A DNA stretch of 54,353 nt from the IMG/VR virus record IMGVR_UViG_3300025617_000030, positions 1 through 54,353 of that record, one strand, 5' to 3'. This stretch comes from a virus. The notes under the pieces were generated by a model, which saw nothing but the letters and a program-made list of their open reading frames with translations, did not search any database and was not told the DNA's origin. A program made the translations under genes and the position numbers. Shown in pieces: positions 5,745 to 12,778 of the stretch; the stretch's first letter is position 1; each line of letters starts with the position of its first letter.

Positions 5745-7756
5745 TATTGATTCCTATTATATTGCATGTCAATCATTTGTTCATGCAGTAATTGTTGAGC
5801 CAAGCCGTTACGTAAACCACTTCGTGATTCAGGTAGCTGCTCGTCCTGGTACATTTGGGCATCAGGAAGATACCCACCATTCATGGCCCGACTGTATGAA
5901 TCAAAGTCAGGTACATAGTTTATCAATGCTAAAACCGTTGCTTGGACCGCTTGTTGTGCTTCTAGCGAAGCAGCATTCGACATATCATTTGCTAAGTTTG
6001 CTGCTTTCTTTGCGACCGCCTTTTTCATCTTATCTCGCTTCGATTCTTTTCGTTCGCTATCCGACTCTCCGGATTCAGAATCCCCACTGCTATCATCTTC
6101 GGAACTATCTTCGCTTGATTCTTCTCGTCCGTCCTCATTAGTGTCCCGTCCTGAATCCATTGGCTCTGCCACATCACCACCGGGCTCCGGTAAATCTTCC
6201 TCATTTACTTCTTCCACTTCTTCCTGTTGATCAGGTTCTGGTTCCATGTTAGTAACAGGTTCTGTAACCACAGCGGCGAGCGTGGGGCTATCAGACAAAT
6301 CAGATAAGATACTATCAACGGTTGAGTCTCCTGTTGCTGATGGCATTCCGATTTCTTCTGGATCAGTGACCGGCACTGTCTCCGTCTGTGCTGTAGAAAC
6401 CTGCGTCTCCGTACTTGTTGTCTCTTCATTGAAGATATTCTCCTTTGCGTAGGCTTCATTATAACCTTCACAAGATCTATCATATAAAGCGTCAAGTGAG
6501 CATTGATATTCTAAATACGCTGCCTCGTAACCGGGGCATCCGGTATCAAATAGGGAATCTGCTGAACATTCATAGGCGTACAAAGCGTCTGCGTATCCGG
6601 GACATGTTGCATCAAATAGAGGATCAAGGCTACATTGATAGTCAAAGTAAGCACTAGCGTAACCAGGACAACTTGCATTGTATAGGGGATCTGCAGAACA
6701 TTGTTGGTCGAAGTAGGCTTGAGCATAACCTGGGCACCCCGAATCGTAAAGTGGATTTGCTTGACAGTTTAGATCGTATTGTTGTTGTGCATATGCTTCT
6801 GCGTATCCATTGCACGATGGGTCATATAGAGGATCGGCTGCACAAGGATCAGATCGATAGATTAAACTTAATGCAACATCTTTGACTTCAGGTCCATAGT
6901 AACCGGACCAATATCCACCATCTCTTCCAATGATTTGCAATTGAATGTTCTGAGGATCTTGATATGATTGTTGAAAAATTTCAGTTCCTGATTCTGTATG
7001 CCAATCTTGAGACCCTGCAATTGTTTGACCTACAGCACCACTATAATCATAAACATATTGTTCAACCTCATTTCCATTCGCATCTTTGACAGTTACGATG
7101 AACTGTAATTCATCAGTATGAACTTGATAGTAGTTGTTAGAACCGTGCTTGCCAATTAAACGATAAGTCCATTCATACTGGTATCCATCCACAGAAATAC
7201 CAGATAATGCCAATGCTTGGTTAATGGCAATTGTTTGAGCAAGAACATCACGCCCATAAGAGAACATGATTGTTTGTGTTGTATTATCAATCATTGCTCC
7301 ACTACCAGAGATACTAGAACAGCACCCACCTGGATCGTTGCCATATACAGCACCACTCCAATCTTGCCAATCAACAAGATTATCACTGAGAATTAATGCG
7401 CTTACATTACCGGCAGTATCATAGGAACCGTTATTAAGAATTCTATAATCTGTGATACCGTTCGGTCCCCAATTCGGCATTCTCTGTTGAGCATTCAAGC
7501 AGATCTCAATAGGACCTGCCAAAACTTGATTGATATCATCTCTGAAACACGCACCATATGGATTAGAAGTAATACCATCAATACTTCCACCCATACTCAG
7601 ATATTGATCACGCCATGGATTTAGATTTGTAGTTCCCCAAGAACCATCTAAATCAACACCATCCATTGATCCTGCGTATGTTTTAGAATGCGCCAGTAAG
7701 AGCAAAAATGAGAGCAGAAGTAGCAATACCCCAACCCCAGCCTTCGAACTTATCAT
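5744..7756 (-). CDS. Large exported protein with six Cys-rich repeats
   Basis: 670 aa. Signal peptide MISSKAGVGVLLLLLSFLLL with likely cleavage near residue 28. Residues 30-300 are a beta-rich Gly/Tyr/Asn domain; 305-440 carry six repeats of the form CxxDPLYDxxCPGYxxAY; 445-575 are Ser/Glu/Asp-rich low complexity; the end is a basic helical segment. Regularly spaced cysteines imply disulphides outside the cytoplasm. It may be a cell-envelope protein made during infection or a virion component; the neighbours (holin-like, exported proteins) favour an envelope location. Its start lies inside the upstream gene. Confidence 0.7.
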   Translation of the reverse strand: MISSKAGVGVLLLLLSFLLLLAHSKTYAGSMDGVDLDGSWGTTNLNPWRDQYLSMGGSIDGITSNPYGACFRDDINQVLAGPIEICLNAQQRMPNWGPNGITDYRILNNGSYDTAGNVSALILSDNLVDWQDWSGAVYGNDPGGCCSSISGSGAMIDNTTQTIMFSYGRDVLAQTIAINQALALSGISVDGYQYEWTYRLIGKHGSNNYYQVHTDELQFIVTVKDANGNEVEQYVYDYSGAVGQTIAGSQDWHTESGTEIFQQSYQDPQNIQLQIIGRDGGYWSGYYGPEVKDVALSLIYRSDPCAADPLYDPSCNGYAEAYAQQQYDLNCQANPLYDSGCPGYAQAYFDQQCSADPLYNASCPGYASAYFDYQCSLDPLFDATCPGYADALYAYECSADSLFDTGCPGYEAAYLEYQCSLDALYDRSCEGYNEAYAKENIFNEETTSTETQVSTAQTETVPVTDPEEIGMPSATGDSTVDSILSDLSDSPTLAAVVTEPVTNMEPEPDQQEEVEEVNEEDLPEPGGDVAEPMDSGRDTNEDGREESSEDSSEDDSSGDSESGESDSERKESKRDKMKKAVAKKAANLANDMSNAASLEAQQAVQATVLALINYVPDFDSYSRAMNGGYLPDAQMYQDEQLPESRSGLRNGLAQQLLHEQMIDMQYNRNQ
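6437..6844 (-). repeat. Six tandem Cys-rich peptide repeats
   Basis: In the exported protein, about 22-26 residues repeat six times: C-x3-PLYD-x2-C-x-GY-x2-AY, with variants LFD and ALYD. Two cysteines per repeat are kept in all six copies. The DNA of the copies has diverged, so the repeat is old or under protein-level selection. Confidence 0.8.
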
Positions 7757-8237
7757 TACGTCTCTCGTTTGCTGCTTGTTCAGTAGGTTTCAACTCGGGA
7801 TTTGCATCCCAAAGTTCTTTGGCTTCGGTACCAATCTTCCCTTCATAGGGACATGGTGTACCTGCCATTTCCATTGCAGAGAATACTCGTGGGTCACCAC
7901 ACATGACGGATACTGCAGCTACTTTCATACCCATGTCATATAGGGTTTTAGATAGCTTGAGTCGTTCACAGTTCATATCGCGTACAGTTTGGCCACCCGA
8001 GATACCAAGTATCTGAGTTTGTACTGCACCGGAAACACCAACCGTACATAGGTCAGTATTAGATGAATTAATAGAAGGTGAAATTGCCGATGATGGCGGC
8101 GACTTCACAGTTGTTTCAGTTTTACCTGTTGTTGTAACTGTGCTATTTGAAGTCGAGTCAGTGACAATTGGATCAGCTCCAATTGCTAATGATGTATACA
8201 TAATAAAGCTAGCACAGATAGCTAGCTTTTTTAACAT
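7683..8237 (-). CDS. Exported protein with C-terminal membrane segment
   Basis: 184 aa. Signal peptide MLKKLAICASFIMYTSLAIG with cleavage expected near ADP (about residue 21). A Ser/Thr-rich linker (residues 25-60) is followed by a domain with four cysteines and a C-terminal hydrophobic stretch (GWGIATSALIFALTGAF). A purine-rich SD (GGAGAGAGGACA) precedes the start, and a - strand late promoter lies 31 bases upstream. The last 74 bases overlap the signal peptide of the next gene in another frame. I recall similar proteins in cyanophages; no function is known. Confidence 0.7.
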   Translation of the reverse strand: MLKKLAICASFIMYTSLAIGADPIVTDSTSNSTVTTTGKTETTVKSPPSSAISPSINSSNTDLCTVGVSGAVQTQILGISGGQTVRDMNCERLKLSKTLYDMGMKVAAVSVMCGDPRVFSAMEMAGTPCPYEGKIGTEAKELWDANPELKPTEQAANERRNDKFEGWGWGIATSALIFALTGAF

Positions 8238-8263
8238 TGTCCTCTCTCCAGAGTTTTATTGTC

Positions 8264-8857
8264 ATGTCTATTTATAAAATACATATACTAGGAAATGGTA
8301 AATCTGTACATTATTTTGACAAATCAGAAGGTCTAAGGGTCGGCTGCAACTTTACACAGCCAAGATATAAACCCGATTGGACGATGATTGCAGATATTAA
8401 GCCAGTCAAAAAGTTCTATGAAGGCTACCGCCTCTGTTGTCCTGCGATTCTAACAGAACGAGCACATCGATTTACAATACATAAAAGTGTAAAGCTAAGT
8501 AAAGAATTTCTAAACGTAATTGATGTCGTCGAGTTTATTCGTTGGATGGATGTATGCAAACAGTGGGGAGCTAACTCAGCTCAACATGCAACACACTATG
8601 CAATACAGAGAACTCCTGAAGTCCAAGAGGTTCATATATGGGGATGCGACTCACTATGGTCATCCGACATAGAATCTAGTACCGACAAAATCGTACATAA
8701 GAATCTAGAGTTTATGAACACGCAGAACATCTATTACGTATGGAGAGACTACTGGGACAAGATCTTTTCGAATAGTCCCAATGTACAATTCACTGTCCAC
8801 GCTCCTGAGAAACCATTTTTAAAGGAAGCGCCTAACTTAAAATGGAATAAAGTATGA
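8264..8857 (+). CDS. Rossmann-like surface-sugar-related protein (tentative)
   Basis: I chose ATG 8264 (MSIYKIHILGNGKSVHYF) because the beta strand plus GNGKS loop should be near the N-terminus. IHILGNG, VGCNF and MIADIKP give an alternating beta/alpha pattern seen in DUF115-like proteins linked to glycosylation of cell-surface material. No catalytic residues can be assigned. It is followed with four-base overlaps by a methyltransferase and a glycosyltransferase, which supports a glycan-related role. Confidence 0.55.
   Translation: MSIYKIHILGNGKSVHYFDKSEGLRVGCNFTQPRYKPDWTMIADIKPVKKFYEGYRLCCPAILTERAHRFTIHKSVKLSKEFLNVIDVVEFIRWMDVCKQWGANSAQHATHYAIQRTPEVQEVHIWGCDSLWSSDIESSTDKIVHKNLEFMNTQNIYYVWRDYWDKIFSNSPNVQFTVHAPEKPFLKEAPNLKWNKV
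8269..8276 (-). promoter_or_regulatory. T4-type late promoter TATAAATA
   Basis: TATTTATA on the + strand reads TATAAATA on the - strand, 31 bases upstream of the exported-protein gene start at 8237. It would drive the 8.2-4.7 kb envelope block late in infection. It lies inside the 5' end of the divergent + strand gene. Confidence 0.7.
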
Positions 8858-9375
8858 TGAGATGGTATGTCCTTGAGAAGATAATCAAGGAAAGAGGTTA
8901 CGTAATTGGTGCTGAACTTGGTGTATGGAGAGGTAAGACATACAAGCATCTTCTCTCAGAGTGTAGCAGCCTAACACTTATTGGCGTTGACCTATATGAA
9001 CCCCAACCGGATTCAGAAGGACCCGAGAAGTGGGTACCAGGTGAAAACGGACACGAGTGGGATCATAATAAGTATTATAGTGATATTCAAAGCTTTCAAA
9101 GTAAGATAGGTGAGAGAGCAAGGTTCTATAAGATGACGACATTAGATGCAGCAAAAGAAGTAGAAGACGCATCACTTGATTTTGTGTTCATCGACGCTGA
9201 CCACTCATACGAAGGAGTCAAGAATGATATTGCTGCATGGTCGCCAAAGGTAAGAAACGGTGGTTGTGTCATAGGACACGACATCGACTGGGATCCAGTT
9301 CTGCAAGCTGTCACAGAAGAGTTCGGATCTGATTTTGTAAAACTAGATGACAATGTGTGGTGTGTGAATAAATGA
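8854..9375 (+). CDS. Class I SAM-dependent methyltransferase
   Basis: 173 aa. The motif I-like stretch GAELGVWRGKTYKHLL near residues 19-34 and the acidic LIGVDLYEP after the second strand fit SAM binding; FVFIDADHSYEGVKND matches the Methyltransf_24 signature, where Asp/His bind metal or substrate. Substrate unknown; similar enzymes sit in sugar and polysaccharide clusters. It overlaps its neighbours by four bases on each side and sits between a probable glycan protein and a glycosyltransferase. Confidence 0.8.
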   Translation: MMRWYVLEKIIKERGYVIGAELGVWRGKTYKHLLSECSSLTLIGVDLYEPQPDSEGPEKWVPGENGHEWDHNKYYSDIQSFQSKIGERARFYKMTTLDAAKEVEDASLDFVFIDADHSYEGVKNDIAAWSPKVRNGGCVIGHDIDWDPVLQAVTEEFGSDFVKLDDNVWCVNK

Positions 9376-10037
9376 TTACAGTTGCATGTGTGAAGTGGGG
9401 AAACAAGTATACCTCGCAGCATGTAAACTCACTAGCTCGCATGATTCATGAGCATTCTACGTTTGACTATGAGTTTATATGCCTGACCGATAGACCTAAT
9501 GGCGTTGAGCTAAGAACAAAAGAATTCACATCAGATGAGATCGAAGGATGGTGGGCAAAGATGAATCTATTTGCCGATCACGGATTTCATGACAAGGTAT
9601 TATATTTCGATCTAGATGTAATTATTCATCGAAACATAGATTGTTTGGTTCAAGACTCGGATAAGTCATTTGTGTCAATCCGTGACTTTCATTACCCAGA
9701 TGTGTTTAATTCATCTGTGATGTTCTGGGATCGTGATGCAATGAGAAACCTCTGGGATACTTACGAACAGGATCCAACCAAACCACGCGAGATCCATAAA
9801 GGTGATCAAGACTATATCACTGAGTTAGTAAAGGCAGGTGATGATTGGTCCACCTATCCGGATGAGTGGACTTGGTCATGGAAGTGGGGTGATGAAAGAA
9901 CAAACAAACCAGTCAAGCAAAAACAGTTCCACCTGACAAAAGAATCAAGAGTTGCAGTCTTCCACGGCCGGCCGAACCCGTGGGAAATAGATATGAATGA
10001 ATTCAATAAAACTGTGTACAACAACCAGAAATCTTGA
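9372..10037 (+). CDS. GT-A type glycosyltransferase
   Basis: 221 aa. CVKWGNKYTSQHVNSLARMI opens the nucleotide-binding fold, KVLYFDLDVIIH contains the DxD metal/nucleotide-sugar motif, and FNSSVMFWDRD is the typical acceptor-side segment. Family close to GT8-like bacterial/phage enzymes. A paralogue with the same opening (CVKWGDKYSAEYVN) lies at 40266-40931 on the other strand. Probably modifies host surface glycans, virion proteins or DNA bases; the sequence does not decide. The tmRNA promoter lies in its last codons. Confidence 0.8.
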   Translation: MITVACVKWGNKYTSQHVNSLARMIHEHSTFDYEFICLTDRPNGVELRTKEFTSDEIEGWWAKMNLFADHGFHDKVLYFDLDVIIHRNIDCLVQDSDKSFVSIRDFHYPDVFNSSVMFWDRDAMRNLWDTYEQDPTKPREIHKGDQDYITELVKAGDDWSTYPDEWTWSWKWGDERTNKPVKQKQFHLTKESRVAVFHGRPNPWEIDMNEFNKTVYNNQKS

Positions 10038-10043
10038 TATAAT
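10015..10043 (+). promoter_or_regulatory. tmRNA promoter, TGTACA-N17-TATAAT
   Basis: TGTACA at 10015-10020 and TATAAT at 10038-10043 with 17 bases between, overlapping the end of the glycosyltransferase gene. The expected start (about 10050) coincides with the 5' end of the tmRNA acceptor piece. Confidence 0.75.
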
Positions 10044-10049
10044 AGATAT

Positions 10050-10330
10050 TATTGATTCAGTGAGGCTGATGATAAGACATTTGGACGTGGGTGCGATTCC
10101 CACCACCTCCACCATAAACACACAAACTTGCAAGTTGTAGTGTGTTTATGATGGGGGTGAACAGGTTCGACAGGTGTTGGAAGGTCAGAAGAGAATCACC
10201 TAAAGTAACTGCAAACGATAGCACTTACGCCCTTGCTGCCTGATTAGGCTAGCGGAGTCACAACGAGGCTTGGCAACAGAATCCCTTACCTTGGGACCGT
10301 TGCTCCTGGACAAGAGTTTAAACTGTCCAC
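10050..10330 (+). ncRNA. ssrA: Circularly permuted (two-piece) tmRNA
   Basis: The 3' half comes first: T stem/loop GTGGG-TGCGATT-CCCAC (10087-10103), acceptor strand CACCTCC (10104-10110), then A and an encoded CCA (10112-10114). A 38-base spacer folds into a perfect 9-bp hairpin (TAAACACAC with GTGTGTTTA). The 5' half follows: acceptor strand GGGGGTG at 10153-10159, which pairs with CACCTCC and has G3:U70, the alanine identity pair; then the D-arm-like GGTTCGACAGG. Bases 10174-10188 pair with the segment ending in AAGACAT (about 10065-10079) as helix P2 with an internal loop. A tag frame lies at 10211. This order is known from alphaproteobacteria and some cyanobacteria and betaproteobacteria. 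The outer ends are estimated; a 6-bp hairpin (10307-10329) probably closes the coding piece. Confidence 0.92.
10211..10243 (+). other. tmRNA tag reading frame, tag (A)ANDSTYALAA
   Basis: From the GCA resume codon the frame reads ANDSTYALAA and stops at TGA. It follows AGTAACT, the expected upstream context for the resume codon. The AND start and ALAA end match known degradation tags, which are recognised by ClpXP-type proteases. The middle (ST) lacks the acidic/Asn residues usual at that place. Confidence 0.88.
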
Positions 10331-10341
10331 TTGGAGGATGT

Positions 10342-10527
10342 ATGCATCAGAAATATGAGTACCCACAACAATTTGAACCAGCAGACTTATCTGAGGGATA
10401 CGAGTATGTTCATTGGTGCATTCGCCATGGCATCGAAATAGACTTCTACAACCTTCCGCCTGAGCTCATCGGCGATCTTCTCACCATAAAGATAAAAGAA
10501 TTTTCAAAACACGATATAAGTGATTGA
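10342..10527 (+). CDS. Hypothetical small protein (61 aa)
   Basis: ATG 10342 follows GGAGG (10333-10337); longer versions would run back into the tmRNA and are rejected. The product MHQKYEYPQQFEPADLSEGY and onward is aromatic and acidic (HWCIRHGIEIDFYNLPPELI). Unknown function. It may be translated from a transcript that also carries the tmRNA precursor. Confidence 0.55.
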   Translation: MHQKYEYPQQFEPADLSEGYEYVHWCIRHGIEIDFYNLPPELIGDLLTIKIKEFSKHDISD

Positions 10528-10569
10528 AAACCCTACCGAAAAAAAAGTGAAAAAAAACTAAAAAAAGTG

Positions 10570-10597
10570 TGTACATCTCCTGGTAACTTGGTATAAT
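10570..10597 (+). promoter_or_regulatory. TGTACA-N16-TATAAT promoter with A-tract and operator-like palindrome
   Basis: TGTACA at 10570-10575 and TATAAT at 10592-10597, spacing 16. An A-rich tract (about 10539-10567) precedes it like an UP element. The -10 runs into the palindrome ATGGTACCAT at about the start site. Bases from the -10 to the SD (TATAATGGTACC, then GAGGAGA) are repeated exactly at 12558. Confidence 0.8.
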
Positions 10598-10625
10598 GGT
10601 ACCATAATCAATGAGGAGATACATT

Positions 10626-10886
10626 ATGTTGAAATTTGAAAACCTTGCTCAAGTCGGTGACCGCATCCGTGCTTACGACTTCATGGGTAACAAGGAAGCC
10701 TTCATCGAAGGTAAGGTTGTCGCGAAAGGCGCAATCACCCACCCTGTCACAGGTATGTACATGTACGAAGCGTACAGCATCGAGATTGACGTTGATGGTG
10801 CGGATTTTGGTCGTGAGGGTGACGTAGGTTACGTACCTTTCGAATCTGGTATGATGGAATATGATGATCGTGTGGAGTTAGTGTAA
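10626..10886 (+). CDS. Hypothetical early protein (86 aa)
   Basis: ATG 10626 is set by the SD GAGGAG about nine bases upstream, in a leader directly behind a strong promoter. MLKFENLAQVGDRIRAYDFM and the following GKVVAKGAITHPVTG suggest a small beta-barrel. It resembles conserved early proteins of T4-like marine phages, function unknown to me. The stop overlaps the next start (TAATG). Confidence 0.65.
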   Translation: MLKFENLAQVGDRIRAYDFMGNKEAFIEGKVVAKGAITHPVTGMYMYEAYSIEIDVDGADFGREGDVGYVPFESGMMEYDDRVELV

Positions 10887-11053
10887 TGAAAAATGAAATG
10901 ATGGACGCAGTGGTTTACAAGATGATGTTGGATTTGGACCGTATCGCGAATGATATGAACGAAGATCAAAAGGCTCAGGTTCGTAAGGCAATGAGCGCGT
11001 TAGTCCGGTTGCGTGTCTATGTTTCCACTGAAGAGGAAGCCGTCAATGCGTAG
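10886..11053 (+). CDS. Hypothetical small helical protein (55 aa)
   Basis: A short frame missed by length cutoffs. The ATG overlaps the upstream stop (TAATG) and the stop overlaps the next start at 11046. The sequence is helical and charged (MKNEMMDAVVYKMMLDLDRI, then EDQKAQVRKAMSALVRLRVY). The coupled position on both sides supports it. Unknown function. Confidence 0.6.
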   Translation: MKNEMMDAVVYKMMLDLDRIANDMNEDQKAQVRKAMSALVRLRVYVSTEEEAVNA

Positions 11054-11273
11054 CATTGACGTGCCAGGTGCAAAAGAGATCTTCGCGAAACAGGATGAGC
11101 TCCTGAAAACTTTCACAGTCAATCGTGGATACATCAAAGCCGCAATGGCAATCCACGAGGCTGTGCGCGATGATTACTTCTTTGAGAGGATGCGTAAGCT
11201 ACGTGCCTCTACTTCCTACGATCGTGCCGCAAAGGCTTACTACGATAAGCACGGCACTAAAGGAGAGTTCTAA
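11046..11273 (+). CDS. Hypothetical protein (75 aa)
   Basis: I chose ATG 11046 (MRSIDVPGAKEIFAKQDELL) over an in-frame ATG at 11013, which would overprint more of the preceding gene. Mostly helical and basic (FERMRKLRASTSYDRAAKAY). The stop overlaps the next start (TAATGG). Unknown function. Confidence 0.6.
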   Translation: MRSIDVPGAKEIFAKQDELLKTFTVNRGYIKAAMAIHEAVRDDYFFERMRKLRASTSYDRAAKAYYDKHGTKGEF

Positions 11274-11512
11274 TGGAATCAATGTCAAATGCTCAAATGA
11301 TGCAGTGGCTCCGGACGAAGATGGATGCTGTAGAGATCGAGATCAGGTACCTAGAAGAAATCTTGTGTACAACAAATGGTCCAGCAAATGAGTTAATTAA
11401 TTCACTTTTTTTGCAAAAAGCTATGTACAAAGACTATCAAACAGAGTATAATAGGTACTATAAAAAATGTCAAGAGGAGAAGCTTAATGACACCACAACA
11501 GAAAGCCGCTAG
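11273..11512 (+). CDS. Hypothetical helical protein (79 aa)
   Basis: Coupled at TAATGG to the upstream gene. Two helices are likely (MDAVEIEIRYLEEIL, then QKAMYKDYQTEYNRYYKKC). A promoter for the next gene lies inside its coding sequence. Unknown function. Confidence 0.55.
   Translation: MESMSNAQMMQWLRTKMDAVEIEIRYLEEILCTTNGPANELINSLFLQKAMYKDYQTEYNRYYKKCQEEKLNDTTTESR
11424..11452 (+). promoter_or_regulatory. TGTACA-N17-TATAAT promoter (intragenic)
   Basis: TGTACA at 11424-11429 and TATAAT at 11447-11452, spacing 17, inside the 79-aa gene. The next gene (11487) follows after an AGAGGAG SD, giving a short leader. Confidence 0.7.
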
Positions 11513-11765
11513 ACTTCAACTTATTCGTGAGATCGCAGAGAAGTACGAGAACAAAAACTTGTTCGCAAAGAAGATGCGTATGCAAGCAATCCGTGCTCGT
11601 AAGATCTCAGAAGCTCAGCAACTGAAAGAAGAACGTCAGCTTGATCGTCAGCTACAAAAGCTTGACGAGAACCACAACCACTGGACAGACGCATCTGCGT
11701 TTGCTAAGCAAGCGGTTGGTGATACGTTCATCGCTACCACACGCTTTGACAACGATTGGGACTAA
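11487..11765 (+). CDS. Hypothetical basic helical protein (92 aa)
   Basis: ATG after AGAGGAG. Strongly charged, Lys/Arg/Gln-rich helix over the first 60 residues (MTPQQKAARLQLIREIAEKY, then KKMRMQAIRARKISEAQQLK), then an acidic/aromatic tail (TRFDNDWD). It could bind nucleic acid, which is only inference. It overlaps the end of the preceding gene. Confidence 0.6.
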   Translation: MTPQQKAARLQLIREIAEKYENKNLFAKKMRMQAIRARKISEAQQLKEERQLDRQLQKLDENHNHWTDASAFAKQAVGDTFIATTRFDNDWD

Positions 11766-11766
11766 T

Positions 11767-12096
11767 ATGTCTACTCCAGCCTGGAAAAAACGTGCACGAC
11801 AAGAGATACACGTCAAGCAAAAAGAGAAGCGTGAGTATGAGAAGCTTCTCTCAGGAATCAGCAAGGTAAAGCAAGAGTTCAAGGATTACAAGCCGAAACA
11901 AGCATTTACTCGTGATGTCAAAGAGTATCCGAGTATGTCTACATCAGATGTGATTCCTGGCACTTGCTCAAAGACTGAGCCACAGCAGTATAGTGGTGAC
12001 TACATTGTTGGTATTGCTACTATGCATAAATCAAATCTCGTACCAGTCGGTAAGGATCAAGACCCGGCAGAGTACGCCACGATGAGACGTAACTAA
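11767..12096 (+). CDS. Conserved T4-like phage hypothetical (109 aa)
   Basis: Start ATG 11767 (MSTPAWKKRARQEIHVKQKE) directly after the previous stop. A basic helical N-terminal half is followed by a conserved-looking C-terminal segment GDYIVGIATMHKSNLVPVGK. I recall this C-terminal motif in many cyanophage and marine T4-like genomes; no function is known. It overlaps the next start (TAATGG). Confidence 0.7.
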   Translation: MSTPAWKKRARQEIHVKQKEKREYEKLLSGISKVKQEFKDYKPKQAFTRDVKEYPSMSTSDVIPGTCSKTEPQQYSGDYIVGIATMHKSNLVPVGKDQDPAEYATMRRN

Positions 12097-12263
12097 TGGA
12101 AATAGAACTTATAGATTATAACGAGGATACCGGCGTTATGAATCTAAACCTCGATGAGGAAGCAAGGCAATATCTGATCGAGTTAGGTATGAATGCGCTC
12201 TTAAAACGAGCTATAAACGAAATGATAGAGGAATATGAAGATGAACAGACAGCAGATGATTGA
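12096..12263 (+). CDS. Hypothetical small acidic protein (55 aa)
   Basis: A short frame coupled to both neighbours: its ATG overlaps the upstream stop and its end overlaps the next start by about 23 bases. MEIELIDYNEDTGVMNLNLD is followed by a helical half (ARQYLIELGMNALLKRAI) with a Leu/Ile pattern typical of phage-conserved small proteins. Function unknown. Confidence 0.6.
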   Translation: MEIELIDYNEDTGVMNLNLDEEARQYLIELGMNALLKRAINEMIEEYEDEQTADD

Positions 12264-12510
12264 AGCTCTTCGCAAGGGTTATTGTAACGTAGAATTCACC
12301 AAGGTAAATGGTGAGACACGGATCATGGAATGTACGCTTAAAGAAGACATGATTCCTGATAATATGCGTCCTAAGACTGATGGCAATCTGTCAGAAGGTG
12401 TTGAGCGCACGATCGATGTTATTAAAGCTTACGATGTTCGTGCAGCCGGCTGGCGTTCATTCAAAGTAGATAATGTTCTTAACTTTGAATCATACAGTGT
12501 TGATTCATAA
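12241..12510 (+). CDS. SH3-fold WYL_2/DUF2693-like protein
   Basis: ATG 12241 is preferred because the SD GAGGAA lies at a normal distance; the ATG at 12235 is too close. MNRQQMIEALRKGYCNVEFT plus KVNGETRIMECTLKEDMIP and AYDVRAAGWRSFKVDNV is the pattern of the small SH3-like proteins found in many T4-like phages (WYL_2/DUF2693). Related folds bind ligands or nucleic acid as regulators; the role here is unknown. It is the last gene before the second A-tract promoter. Confidence 0.7.
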   Translation: MNRQQMIEALRKGYCNVEFTKVNGETRIMECTLKEDMIPDNMRPKTDGNLSEGVERTIDVIKAYDVRAAGWRSFKVDNVLNFESYSVDS

Positions 12511-12534
12511 AAAGAAAAAAAGCGAAAATAGTTG

Positions 12535-12563
12535 TGTACAAACCTCATTTTATGTCGTATAAT
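12535..12563 (+). promoter_or_regulatory. TGTACA-N17-TATAAT promoter, twin of 10570
   Basis: TGTACA at 12535-12540 and TATAAT at 12558-12563. Like the site at 10570 it has an A-rich tract upstream and the ATGGTACCAT palindrome right after the -10. The two copies are identical from the base before the -10 to the SD. Confidence 0.8.
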
Positions 12564-12592
12564 GGTACCATAATCAATGAGGAGAACAACAC

Positions 12593-12778
12593 ATGACTAC
12601 ACTTGATATGATTAAAGAGCTCAACGCTATGGTTGCTAATTCAATGATCCAACCTACTCTTGCTTCAAAAGCGATCACATACATCTCACAAGCGGATGCA
12701 GATGAGATCGACGATTTCGATTGCATGAAGACAAGTGAAGCAGTTGACATGGTTTTAGATATTGTAAGGTACATCTAA
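12593..12778 (+). CDS. Hypothetical protein (61 aa)
   Basis: ATG 12593 with GAGGAGA upstream in the promoter leader. Short helical acidic protein (MTTLDMIKELNAMVANSMIQ, then SEAVDMVLDIVRYI). The stop overlaps the next start (TAATGG). Unknown function. Confidence 0.6.
   Translation: MTTLDMIKELNAMVANSMIQPTLASKAITYISQADADEIDDFDCMKTSEAVDMVLDIVRYI

Noticed and set aside
6437-6844. CRISPR-like periodicity
   Set aside because: The period is a protein repeat with diverged DNA and no constant repeat/spacer pattern; no CRISPR array is seen anywhere in the window.
10087-10114. Stand-alone tRNA 3' fragment or an attachment site
   Set aside because: The matching 5' acceptor strand, spacer hairpin, P2 pairing and tag frame lie just downstream, so it is the acceptor piece of a permuted tmRNA; no integrase is near.
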